Below are positions 15,288 through 23,044 of a stretch of 34,060 nt of DNA, piece after piece. Source of the stretch: Gammaproteobacteria bacterium (GTDB taxonomy: Bacteria; Pseudomonadota; Gammaproteobacteria; Steroidobacterales; Steroidobacteraceae). Positions within the stretch are counted from its first letter, which is position 1, and the number at the start of each line of letters is the position of its first letter. The translations under genes were made by a program, and so were the position numbers. The notes under the pieces are model-generated. The model ran no database searches. It was not told the origin of the DNA and saw nothing but the letters and a program-made list of their open reading frames with translations. The DNA lies in NCBI GenBank assembly GCA_005878835.1, contig VBMV01000077.1, positions 29,095 to 63,154 on the forward strand. The letters are read 5' to 3'.

Positions 15288-16067
15288 TCATAACCGATTC
15301 AGCTTGCGCGCTTCCACAACCAACAATGCGGGCCGGACTAGTCGCAGCAGCGCCCTTGGCAGAACCGGATCATACTTCGTTGAACGAATCACCAAAAAAC
15401 CGGCCTCTTGAAGCAATCTATCGATCGCACGGGGCGAGATCTCCAGCCTCGAGACCGATAGGTATGCGAACTTAGCGTTCCCAAACATGCTCATAAACGC
15501 CCGAATGCCTTTCTGGAGCGCTCTCACCACCGACAAAGTAGGCGGCAGGGAAATGACCAGAACTCCGCCAGGCCTCAAGATGCGTGCAACTTCTTTCAAC
15601 AAGGCGTCTGGACGATCCAGGTATTCGATAACGCTGGAACACAATACCCCGTCGAAGGCACCGTTCTTCACAGCGTCGATCGACTGGACGTCAGACTGAA
15701 TCCAGCTTACCCGCCCCGCATACTCCGAGCCCATCCGCTCTTGAGCTTGCGACAGCATGCGCGGCGAACCGTCCACTGCGACGACGGATGCTCCCAGGGC
15801 GAGCAACTCCCTACAGAGCACTCCGGAGCCGCATCCCAGATCTACCCACGAGTCACCCGGCCTGACATGCCTTGTCAGAATTACGCGGATGAGCTCGAGC
15901 CGCCGAGCGAATGCGCCCCGAGCATACCCAGCGGTCCAGCCCGCGGCGATCTCCTCATGAAAACGCGCCCCGCGCGGCAGCCCGGAAGGCATCGCGCGAG
16001 CAGCCTGATTCAATTCACTACGCTTCACTTGAGAGGCGCCGGGTTCACTGTCCACGAAGCTCACCAC
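15288..16067 (-). CDS. Class I SAM-dependent methyltransferase
   Basis: A 259-residue methyltransferase with a canonical SAM motif I (V-D-L-G-C-G-S-G, 75-82), V-V-A-V-D-G-S at strand 2, and F-D-G-V-L-C-S-S-V-I-E-Y-L followed by L-R-P-G-G-V-L-V-I-S. The C-terminal 60 residues are basic and amphipathic, suggesting membrane association near the lipid-linked glycan. It is the last gene of the GT4-asnB-GT4-GT2 operon, 10 bp after the GT2 stop. The start is uncertain: GTG 16067 and 16064 lie side by side, GTG 16055 has GGTGAG just upstream, and ATG 15992 is a shorter option. Acceptor unknown; sugar O-methylation is the usual role in such loci. Confidence 0.83.
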   Translation of the reverse strand: MVSFVDSEPGASQVKRSELNQAARAMPSGLPRGARFHEEIAAGWTAGYARGAFARRLELIRVILTRHVRPGDSWVDLGCGSGVLCRELLALGASVVAVDGSPRMLSQAQERMGSEYAGRVSWIQSDVQSIDAVKNGAFDGVLCSSVIEYLDRPDALLKEVARILRPGGVLVISLPPTLSVVRALQKGIRAFMSMFGNAKFAYLSVSRLEISPRAIDRLLQEAGFLVIRSTKYDPVLPRALLRLVRPALLVVEARKLNRL

Positions 16068-16077
16068 ACAAGAGCGA

Positions 16078-16974
16078 TTAGTACTGACGCACCCGGGGGT
16101 CGGGCTGCCCCGGGCCGGGAGGCCACTTCACAGGCAATCGGCCCGTTAACCGAATCTCGCGCAACTTGTATTGCCACAGCCGATACACATCGGTGCGCAG
16201 GTACGACCATGCATAGCCCACCCATCCGGCACGCCAAGCGCCTAGCACCAAGTAGTGATAGAAGAAGAGTGCTGTGTAACGGCACGGAAGCCACATGAAG
16301 TGCTTCTTGAGCCACATCCGCCGCTGCAGGGGCGTGCCAAATAGTCGGGGCTTGTCAGCCAACTCGTCGCGATTATAGGCCTCGATGGCCAACGCCGTAG
16401 TGTACGTGTTCTGCTTGTTCAGCCAGTGCTCGAGATCCGGACTGTCGAGGTGCACTAACTCGCCGGACACCCGTCGTATGGGTCCTTCAACCGCCGGGTA
16501 TTCGTTCACTTGCACGTCAGCAAAGTGACAGCGCCCAGTCCGCCACAACCGCACCAGATGATGCCTGACTGGCAATGATCGATTCATGAACCACAAGCAC
16601 CGGTCGACACTCAATCCGTCGACATCATCGGCGAGAATTGCCGAAGCAATTTCCCGTTTCAGGGTGTCTGACAGTCGCTCATCGGGATCCAACTTCATCG
16701 TCCATGGCGCCGTTATCGGCAGTTCGCGCAATGCGAAATTCCACTGGTCGCCGAAGCCGCGAAAGCGGCGCTGCACAACGCTGACTCCGTGCCCGAGAGC
16801 GATGTCAACGGTGCCATCGCTGCTGTAACTGTCTACCAGGAAGACCTCCTGCGCCCAGCCTTTCAGGTTCTGCAGGACGCCCTCCATGTTGTGGGCCTCG
16901 TTTAGCGAAATCATTATTACCGCGACAGGAACGCTACCCGCTTGCCAGGCCTTGGTGTGCGTTGTTGGTGACAT
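16078..16974 (-). CDS. GT2 glycosyltransferase, WaaE/KdtX-like
   Basis: A 298-residue GT-A fold enzyme with V-I-M-I-S-L-N-E-A-H-N (19-29), V-D-S-Y-S-S-D-G-T (47-55) and the metal-binding L-D-P-D-E-R (95-100), the order expected for inverting GT2 enzymes of the WaaE branch. WaaE enzymes add a beta-glucose to LPS core; relatives in EPS loci add the second or third sugar. The C-terminal third is aromatic-rich (about 215-265) and may lie on the inner membrane. ATG 16974 overlaps the stop of the upstream GT4 as TAATG, so the two are translationally coupled. Donor sugar is not predictable from these motifs. Confidence 0.87.
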   Translation of the reverse strand: MSPTTHTKAWQAGSVPVAVIMISLNEAHNMEGVLQNLKGWAQEVFLVDSYSSDGTVDIALGHGVSVVQRRFRGFGDQWNFALRELPITAPWTMKLDPDERLSDTLKREIASAILADDVDGLSVDRCLWFMNRSLPVRHHLVRLWRTGRCHFADVQVNEYPAVEGPIRRVSGELVHLDSPDLEHWLNKQNTYTTALAIEAYNRDELADKPRLFGTPLQRRMWLKKHFMWLPCRYTALFFYHYLVLGAWRAGWVGYAWSYLRTDVYRLWQYKLREIRLTGRLPVKWPPGPGQPDPRVRQY

Positions 16975-18101
16975 TACGAGACTCTAACCCACTCCGGGCT
17001 CCCCCCTCCTTCCAATCGCCAGCGATAGGCGCTAGCCATTCGATCGGCAATCGTCTTCCATACAAAGTCGCGTTCCATCCAGAGTCGGCCTTTCCTGCCC
17101 ATCGCTTCCAGCAAGTCTGCGGGCACTGACATAGCCGCGTTCAATGCCCGCGTCAGGCTTGGCACGTCATGCTTGACCCACCAACCACAACCCTCGGCTT
17201 CCAGCCTAGGCCACGGTGCGCTTTGGCTAACAACGGCCGGGATGCGATGCGCCAACGCTTCAGCTACAGCCATTCCGAAGTTCTCAGAATGGGTCGGCAG
17301 TACGTAGAGGTCTGCCGAGAAGTACGCGCGTGACTTGTCCGCCCCATAGAGAGGCCCTGGGAATTCAACCCGCACGAGCTGTAGCGAGTGCGCCAGCTCC
17401 TTGATCTCACGCTCATGCCCGGCCTCCCCGCGCCCTACCACTCGCAGGCGCCACTCCGGATGCAAGTGCTGCAATTGCCGCCACGCATTAAGTAACCGAT
17501 CGACTCCCTTTATCGGGTGAATTCGGCTCAGAAAAAGCAGGGTGCGCTGCTCTGCCCTAGGCCGGTCAACGATCAAATCTGGCAAATCGATGCCATTTGG
17601 AATGATGGCTACAGGCGCCTTGAATCCTTGCTCACGAATTTCTCGGTACTCGACCTCGCTCGTAGCGTGCAGCAGATCAGCCTGTTCCAGCGCACGCCGT
17701 TGCAGGGGCCAGAGCAACTTTTTCGCCAGCCTTGATCGGCCGAGAGCCCACGCCGACAACGTGCCACGCGGTGATGTAACCAGCTTGGCCTTCCGCCCCG
17801 GCACCACCCATCCCGCCGCTACGTTCACCATGGACCACAGACTGTGGTTGTGAACGATGTCCACTTGCTCGGCCTTTCGCCGGAGCGCCAACGTGTGCGA
17901 CGGCGACACTGCGAACCGACTCAACACCGGCCACTGACGGTGGACGTCAAGTCGCACGCCCGGGATCGGACCCTGCGCGGCCAGACATGAAAGTTCAACT
18001 TCATGACCCAGCGCCGCAAGGCTGGCGCACAAGCGCGGCACAGAATACGAAGGACCGGATGCCTCTTCGCTGATATGCGGCACCACATGCACGAGTCTCA
18101 T
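16974..18101 (-). CDS. GT4 glycosyltransferase
   Basis: The protein has 375 residues from ATG 18101, which overlaps the asnB stop as ATGA. The N-domain starts M-R-L-V-H-V-V-P-H-I-S-E-E-A-S-G-P-S, a pattern of GT4 enzymes from O-antigen and EPS loci. The C-domain carries L-F-L-S-R-I-H-P-I-K-G-V-D and the E-x7-E donor site (H-S-E-N-F-G-M-A-V-A-E-A). A retaining transfer to the lipid-linked intermediate in the cytoplasm is expected. A longer reading from 18140 exists but would overlap asnB by 43 bp and adds an unconserved basic stretch. Donor and acceptor are unknown. Confidence 0.87.
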   Translation of the reverse strand: MRLVHVVPHISEEASGPSYSVPRLCASLAALGHEVELSCLAAQGPIPGVRLDVHRQWPVLSRFAVSPSHTLALRRKAEQVDIVHNHSLWSMVNVAAGWVVPGRKAKLVTSPRGTLSAWALGRSRLAKKLLWPLQRRALEQADLLHATSEVEYREIREQGFKAPVAIIPNGIDLPDLIVDRPRAEQRTLLFLSRIHPIKGVDRLLNAWRQLQHLHPEWRLRVVGRGEAGHEREIKELAHSLQLVRVEFPGPLYGADKSRAYFSADLYVLPTHSENFGMAVAEALAHRIPAVVSQSAPWPRLEAEGCGWWVKHDVPSLTRALNAAMSVPADLLEAMGRKGRLWMERDFVWKTIADRMASAYRWRLEGGGSPEWVRVS

Positions 18102-19870
18102 GCCGAAGCTTCGTATGCGGCGACCAGTTCCTTCGGCCAAGAGCGGCTACCCGGATGGTCCTGCAGCCAGCGACCAATCGGAATTCCGAATCCTGTCTTT
18201 GTCCGCTTGATGATCCCGCTGGGCAAAGCCCTCCCCGGACTATTGGCCAGCAAGGTCTTGTTGTGAAATTTAGCGAACTGCGGCAACAGCGCTCGCACCT
18301 GCCCCAGCAGATATGCGTCAACTAGAGGAGTGCGCAGTTCCACGCTGTGGTCCATGCTGGCCCAGTCACTGTCCCGCAGGAGTTGGTTACGCAGGTAGGC
18401 CATAGACTCAATCTGGGCGATGGCTAGCTTGGGATCTTCTGGCACCGGCCCCGCCATCTCCCGCACCCAGACCGTCGCATCGAAGGCAGCGATGGCCGCT
18501 CGCGCCAGTTCTGGACCCATGAGTTCAACCAGGTCTTCGGGGGCACAGACACTCCGCCGAAGCCACCACAGGCCTTCGATATTCCCACTCCACTCAACCA
18601 AGTGACGCCAGCGTCGGTTGCCAGAGCGGCGGGCCTGCACCCGGCCGACTGCCGCCATCAGCGAGGTAGCGCCCGGCACTGATCGCAGCCGGCACCGCAG
18701 AGACAGCAGCCGGGGCAACGTGCGGAAGCTGGAGTAGCCCTGGAACAACTCGTCACCGCCCACACCCGAAACCACCGCCTTCAGGCCCCGCTCAGCCGCC
18801 GCCTTGCTGGCATACCAGGTGTTGACTCCGTCGATACTGGGCTGGTCCATGGCATCGAGAATGCGAGGCAGGTCGGTCAGGAACTCATCACGGGTGACGC
18901 GCCGCACGCTGTGCCGAATTCCGTAATGCGCCGCCAGCCCGGCAGCCACGGGCGCCTCGTCTTCGTGCCGACCGGCAAATTCGTCGTAGGCAATGGTCAC
19001 GCCCTCCAGTTCCCGCGCGCCGGCCTCCACCATCAGCCCGACCAGTGCACCGGAATCGATGCCGCCGGAGAGAAACACCCCCACCGGTACGTCCGCTACC
19101 AGGTGCCGGGCAACCGACTCCCGAAGCGCCGCTTGGACCCGCTGCGCGACATCTTCCACCGCCGCGGCCCGCTGAGCAGCGCCCCGCCACACATCGCCAA
19201 TATCGTGCCAGCATCGCGCGGGGCCCAACCGGCCGTTTTCGATCCAAGCCCAGTGGCCCGCCGGCAGCGTGCGAATGTCCCGGAACCAGGTGTGTGGTTC
19301 CGGTACGCTGCCAAGCATCCAGAAGCCCGCTTGGCCACGCGGGTCAGGGTCGCGGGAAACGCCGCCGGTCGCCAGCAGCGCCTTGACCTGGGACGCGACC
19401 ATCACCGTATCCGGAGCTTCGGTCACATATAGCGGCTTAATGCCGTAGGGATCCCGGGCGATAAAAGCGCGCCTCGCTACGCAGTCCCAGATTGCGAGCG
19501 CGAACATTCCGTGCAGCTTCGCCAACATCGCCTCGCCCTCGGCTGCAAACAACGCCAAGATAACCTCTGTATCAGATGTCGTGCGAAACACCACGCCCCG
19601 AGACTCGAGGTCACGCCGCAGTGTACGGAAGTTATAGATTTCACCATTGAAGACGATCACGTAGCGCCCGCAGAGCGACTGCATCGGCTGCGCGGCCCGG
19701 GGATCGAGATCAAGGATGGCGAGGCGCCTATGGCCGAGGACCACGCCCTCCCCCTGCCGGGTGCCCTCGTCGTCAGGGCCACGACGGCGCATGCGCTCCA
19801 GCGCGCGGCACAGCGCTGAACTGCCGAGCACCTGCTGGGCATTTCCGAAAGCTGCAATGAAACCGCACAT
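18098..19870 (-). CDS. asnB: Asparagine synthase-type glutamine amidotransferase
   Basis: This 590-residue two-domain enzyme is of normal AsnB length. The N-terminal nucleophile hydrolase domain starts with Cys2 after Met removal and contains R-R-G-P-D-D (29-34), N-G-E-I-Y-N (75-80) and D-T-E (100-102), the glutamine-binding residues. The synthetase domain carries the PP-loop S-G-G-I-D-S (268-273) for ATP. The enzyme moves ammonia from glutamine to an adenylated carboxylate. In glycan loci AsnB-like proteins are proposed to amidate uronic acids or amino-acid substituents, which fits this position between two GT4 genes with overlaps on both sides (TGATG upstream, ATGA downstream). True asparagine synthesis cannot be excluded. 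Confidence 0.9.
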   Translation of the reverse strand: MCGFIAAFGNAQQVLGSSALCRALERMRRRGPDDEGTRQGEGVVLGHRRLAILDLDPRAAQPMQSLCGRYVIVFNGEIYNFRTLRRDLESRGVVFRTTSDTEVILALFAAEGEAMLAKLHGMFALAIWDCVARRAFIARDPYGIKPLYVTEAPDTVMVASQVKALLATGGVSRDPDPRGQAGFWMLGSVPEPHTWFRDIRTLPAGHWAWIENGRLGPARCWHDIGDVWRGAAQRAAAVEDVAQRVQAALRESVARHLVADVPVGVFLSGGIDSGALVGLMVEAGARELEGVTIAYDEFAGRHEDEAPVAAGLAAHYGIRHSVRRVTRDEFLTDLPRILDAMDQPSIDGVNTWYASKAAAERGLKAVVSGVGGDELFQGYSSFRTLPRLLSLRCRLRSVPGATSLMAAVGRVQARRSGNRRWRHLVEWSGNIEGLWWLRRSVCAPEDLVELMGPELARAAIAAFDATVWVREMAGPVPEDPKLAIAQIESMAYLRNQLLRDSDWASMDHSVELRTPLVDAYLLGQVRALLPQFAKFHNKTLLANSPGRALPSGIIKRTKTGFGIPIGRWLQDHPGSRSWPKELVAAYEASA

Positions 19871-21096
19871 CAGCGTCTATCGGTCCGGTTGAGCAGACGA
19901 TCCCACACCTCGAGAAAGGCCTCACCAGCCACCTCCTCGGCATAGCGGGCCTCGATGGTGGCGCGGGCACGCCGGCCCAACGCCTCGTTCAGAGTGTGAG
20001 AGTCGAGTAGTGCCTGCAACCGGGCGGCAAGGGCCACGGCATCACCCCGCGGCACGAGGAAGCCGTCCGTCGCGTCGGTGATGATGCCCTCTGGCCCGCC
20101 GCAGCGGGTGGCCACCACGGGCACACCGCAGGCCATCGCCTCGAGGATGACGATACCAAGCCCTTCATCGTCCGACGGCAGGGCGAAAACCGCCGCGCGC
20201 TGGTACAGCCGAACGAGTTCTTCCAGACCAGGGCTCGCTACGAATTCCACGGAATCCCGCAGCCCAAGCGCCTGGGCCCATAGCCAGAAGTCTGGTGTCG
20301 GCCCGGCTGAGCCCGCGAGCAGCAAGCGGCTCGTGGCCCGCAATGCCTCGGGCAGCCTGGCAAAGGCCTCCAACAACAGGCCGACGTTCTTCCTAGGGTC
20401 ATCGAGGCGACCCACGCAGAGAATATCCCGCCGGCCGGCCAACCTCGGCTGCGTACTTGGCGTGAACTGCCGCGTATCCACGCCGGGTGGCGCATAGCGA
20501 ATATCCACCTCCCGGTGCTGATTCAACTGCCGCGCGTAGTCGAGCATCCACAGGTTCTCCACCTGGATGGCATCCACTTTCTGCAAAGCGCGATTGTCCA
20601 GACGGTCGGTAATCTCGGTCATGGCCTTGCGCCACCAGCCGGCCAAACCTTTGGGCTTAGCATCCCGCAAGCGGCGATCGAACCGTGCCCGAGTTGCGAC
20701 CTGCAAGGCCACTGGTTTATCCAGGCCGATGACTGCGTTGGCCCAAGCTGGCGAGCCACAGACCACCTGTATGAGATCGCAGCAGGAAAGGACGTTCGTC
20801 AGCGCCGGCCGTTGACGATATCGCTGGAATTCCAATTCGGACGCGAAGGCACCAATGCGGATAAATGGCCGCCCCGCCCAGACACCATCCACCGACTGAA
20901 CACCGGTCAGCCACGAGCCCGGCCGCGTAATGGCTACACCGAGGTCATCAACGGCGCTGGAGGAAAGCGATATTAGCTGGATATCAAACCGGTCTGCACG
21001 AAGGGCAGCCCGACAAATGAAAGCGGCCACCGCAGGGACACCGCCGCCCAGCTCCAGTGCCGGAACGACAAGCCCGATTTTCTTTAAGCAGCTCAC
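19870..21096 (-). CDS. GT4 glycosyltransferase
   Basis: A 408-residue GT-B enzyme. The N-domain begins I-G-L-V-V-P-A-L-E-L-G-G-G-V. The C-domain has I-L-C-V-G-R-L-D-D-P-R-K-N-V and the E-x7-E site D-D-E-G-L-G-I-V-I-L-E-A-M-A-C-G-V-P-V-V-A-T, followed by G-G-P-E-G-I, all typical of retaining GT4 enzymes. It is the first gene of the operon that continues with asnB. The start is GTG 21096 with AAGGA about 11 nt upstream; no better ATG lies nearby. The 246-bp upstream gap should hold the operon promoter. Substrate unknown. Confidence 0.87.
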   Translation of the reverse strand: MSCLKKIGLVVPALELGGGVPAVAAFICRAALRADRFDIQLISLSSSAVDDLGVAITRPGSWLTGVQSVDGVWAGRPFIRIGAFASELEFQRYRQRPALTNVLSCCDLIQVVCGSPAWANAVIGLDKPVALQVATRARFDRRLRDAKPKGLAGWWRKAMTEITDRLDNRALQKVDAIQVENLWMLDYARQLNQHREVDIRYAPPGVDTRQFTPSTQPRLAGRRDILCVGRLDDPRKNVGLLLEAFARLPEALRATSRLLLAGSAGPTPDFWLWAQALGLRDSVEFVASPGLEELVRLYQRAAVFALPSDDEGLGIVILEAMACGVPVVATRCGGPEGIITDATDGFLVPRGDAVALAARLQALLDSHTLNEALGRRARATIEARYAEEVAGEAFLEVWDRLLNRTDRR

Positions 21097-21164
21097 CGCG
21101 GCGCCATTCCTTTTCCAACCATATCCCGGCGTAAAGCACAGCCGCCGGTGCGGCGTCCATGTGT

Positions 21165-21201
21165 AACATCCACCGGCGTAGGGAAGGTCCGCATGGATGT
21201 T
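21165..21201. promoter_or_regulatory. Inverted repeat upstream of the GT4-asnB operon
   Basis: AACATCCA (21165-21172) and TGGATGTT (21194-21201) form an 8-bp perfect inverted repeat with a 21-bp centre, 69-105 bp before the GTG at 21096. It could be an operator or a leader hairpin. I see no clear -10/-35 pair in this 246-bp gap and no gene. Confidence 0.3.
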
Positions 21202-21342
21202 CTGTGATACCCAAGGCGGTGCACGGGCAAGTGCGAACCAGAGTCGAGCAGTTCGAGGCGCTATTGCCGCGGAACGTCAAAGAGACGCTGACATAATCCG
21301 CCGACGTGAAGGCCTCGCTCAATCCGACGATCCCAAAACAGG

Positions 21343-22710
21343 TCAATGCCTTGCTTTCAGTTCAGCGATCTCTTTGGCCTGTTCCTGAATCGCCTTGACG
21401 AGCAGTCCAATCACGCATTCCTGACGATAGGACTTCGGCGTTTTCATGTCATCCTCGTAGATGGCGCATTCGGGGGCTACCTCCGCGATGTTTTCGGCGA
21501 TGAGGCCGATCTGCTTGGATCGTGCGTTGGGGTCTTTGTTGTTGGTGTCCTTCATCTGGAAGGACGCAACTCGCATCTTGTTGATAGACGGTTCTGCGCT
21601 GCCTTCCATGTCCTCAACATTCTCTTTGAAGCGCAGCGACGAAATGGTACACGCAGAGGTCTGAAGCGTCAGCACGCCACCGGCTGACATACAAACGAAA
21701 TCTGTATTTGTGCCGGTCTTCACGCCGGAAAAGGTGATGGTTCCAGAGGCGGTTAAGTTCTTCATAACCATCGATCCGGCGGTTGATCCCTGTCTACCAT
21801 TTCCAACGTACACAACGCCCGCAGCGCCTCGCGAAAGACTAGTATCTTGCGTGTCATAAGAGTGAGAATCTAGCGACCACGCTATATATGCTGTCGAATT
21901 GAAAGCGGCCTCGTTATTTCCGACTCGTATTGATTGCCCTGTGCCGAATATGGCGGTGCCTGTATTGAAGAGAGTGTCATCGCTAAAACTGGCCCTTGAT
22001 AACGAACCATTGAAAATAACGGTCCCCGGTATATAAACGGTTCCAGGCAACGTAAGCTGGTTACTGGCGTTTATATAGGGCAAGTTTAACCATGCGTTGC
22101 CCGCAGCATTTATCTGTCGCATAACAGGTAAATTGTTCGTAAGGAACCCAATATAGGTGTTATTCATCGCCATGCTTGCCGGGGAACTGGCTAAATTGAA
22201 CTGAATGGGATTACTTGAGGCAGGAAAATTATTAGTGTTGGAATTATTATTGAAAACGATTTTATTGCCGTTTAGTTCAACTGCTCCATCACTACCATCT
22301 ACTGCCTCATACGCAGTAAACCATCTGTGCTCATTTCCGGTAATATCCGTACTATCCAAGTGCAATTCGGTCTGTGCAACGCTTGTGCCGATAGGTATGT
22401 AGAAATCCTCCACGACCATTCCAACCGTAGGTTCAGCCGGATTGAGCTTTTGGTTTCCTCCAGCGAAGTTGTAACCGGCGGTCATTACGGTGTCGGCGCG
22501 AGCGTTATTATAGTTCACACCTGTATATACGCCGATGCCGATGCCGAAGTTAGAGGCATTCGGGTCCACAGAGGAACCTATAAACGACATCGGATATGAC
22601 TGTGTAGAAGAACCGACGAAATTAACTGGACTGTTCAGTGTGATGTTGTTGAGCACTTGGCCCAGAGCGAACACCGGCCACAGCGCCAGTAATAGGAGAA
22701 CCTTCTTCAT
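21343..22710 (-). CDS. Secreted protein with C-terminal Peptidase_S74 chaperone domain
   Basis: The protein has 455 residues from ATG 22710. It has a clear Sec signal peptide (M-K-K-V-L-L-L-L-A-L-W-P-V-F-A-L-G). Residues 20-355 are Asn/Ser/Thr/Gly-rich, beta-strand-like sequence of unknown family, looking like a trimeric fibre shaft. From S357 a Peptidase_S74 domain follows: S-S-L-R-F-K gives the Ser357/Lys362 self-cleavage dyad, then Q-I-G-L-I-A-E-N-I-A-E-V-A-P and a short closing helix. It shares only this domain with the other fibre. The coding DNA is much more AT-rich than its neighbours (19 of 60 bases G/C at 22201-22260), a sign of transfer. ATG 22710 overlaps a 53-residue ORF as ATGA; GGAG lies about 10 nt upstream. 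A longer reading from 22893 lacks a signal peptide at its start and is rejected. Confidence 0.85.
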   Translation of the reverse strand: MKKVLLLLALWPVFALGQVLNNITLNSPVNFVGSSTQSYPMSFIGSSVDPNASNFGIGIGVYTGVNYNNARADTVMTAGYNFAGGNQKLNPAEPTVGMVVEDFYIPIGTSVAQTELHLDSTDITGNEHRWFTAYEAVDGSDGAVELNGNKIVFNNNSNTNNFPASSNPIQFNLASSPASMAMNNTYIGFLTNNLPVMRQINAAGNAWLNLPYINASNQLTLPGTVYIPGTVIFNGSLSRASFSDDTLFNTGTAIFGTGQSIRVGNNEAAFNSTAYIAWSLDSHSYDTQDTSLSRGAAGVVYVGNGRQGSTAGSMVMKNLTASGTITFSGVKTGTNTDFVCMSAGGVLTLQTSACTISSLRFKENVEDMEGSAEPSINKMRVASFQMKDTNNKDPNARSKQIGLIAENIAEVAPECAIYEDDMKTPKSYRQECVIGLLVKAIQEQAKEIAELKARH

Positions 22711-22868
22711 GCGAACACCCACGCATTGCTGTAGTACGTTGCCAGGATTGCAGTGTCCCCGAGCGCGTCGGGATTGGGGACCGCCAGCAGGTTCCCCGCC
22801 GTGCCCGAGGTTGATGCGTTGTTCTGGTCCAAAAGCGTGAGACTCGGGTTGTAGAGCCTCTGCACCAT
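22707..22868 (-). CDS. Hypothetical 53-residue protein coupled to the S74 gene
   Basis: This short ORF (ATG 22868, TGA overlapping the next ATG as ATGA) encodes a Leu/Asn/Thr-rich peptide beginning M-V-Q-R-L-Y-N-P-S-L and ending S-N-A-W-V-F-A. The composition looks like real protein and unlike the two alternative frames. It has no signal peptide or membrane segment and I do not recognise it. The 4-bp overlap suggests translational coupling to the S74 fibre. No good ribosome binding site precedes its ATG, and an in-frame TGA lies five codons upstream, so it could be the 3' remnant of a larger gene. Confidence 0.45.
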   Translation of the reverse strand: MVQRLYNPSLTLLDQNNASTSGTAGNLLAVPNPDALGDTAILATYYSNAWVFA

Positions 22869-22993
22869 ACCGCCACTGTCTCATCTTCTCCATCGCTCGC
22901 TCCAGTGTAACTGACCTGAAGCGCTATCCTCCTCTCCCTCGCGCGCGCTGAAAAGAAAACAACGCCGCCGTCTTATCGCCTACTGTGCGACAA

Positions 22994-23009
22994 GCCCTGG
23001 CAGCAGGGC
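22994..23009 (-). terminator. Hairpin downstream of the beta-helix gene
   Basis: A perfect 6-bp stem GCCCTG/CAGGGC with a 4-nt loop lies 36 bp after the beta-helix stop. On the minus strand it is followed by TTGTCG, not a T-run, so it is at best a weak terminator before the small ORF/S74 pair. Confidence 0.3.
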
Positions 23010-23044
23010 CGGTGCGCGCTCGACTTATAGATCACTACAGCCGC

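Noticed and set aside
17155-17175. TTGGCACG...GCTT resembling a sigma-54 promoter
   Set aside because: Spacing between the GG and GC elements is two bases too short, and it lies inside a glycosyltransferase gene.
22711-22893. N-terminal extension of the second S74 protein from ATG 22893
   Set aside because: The extension would bury a clear signal peptide 61 residues inside the protein; the same DNA is better read as the 53-residue ORF in another frame.
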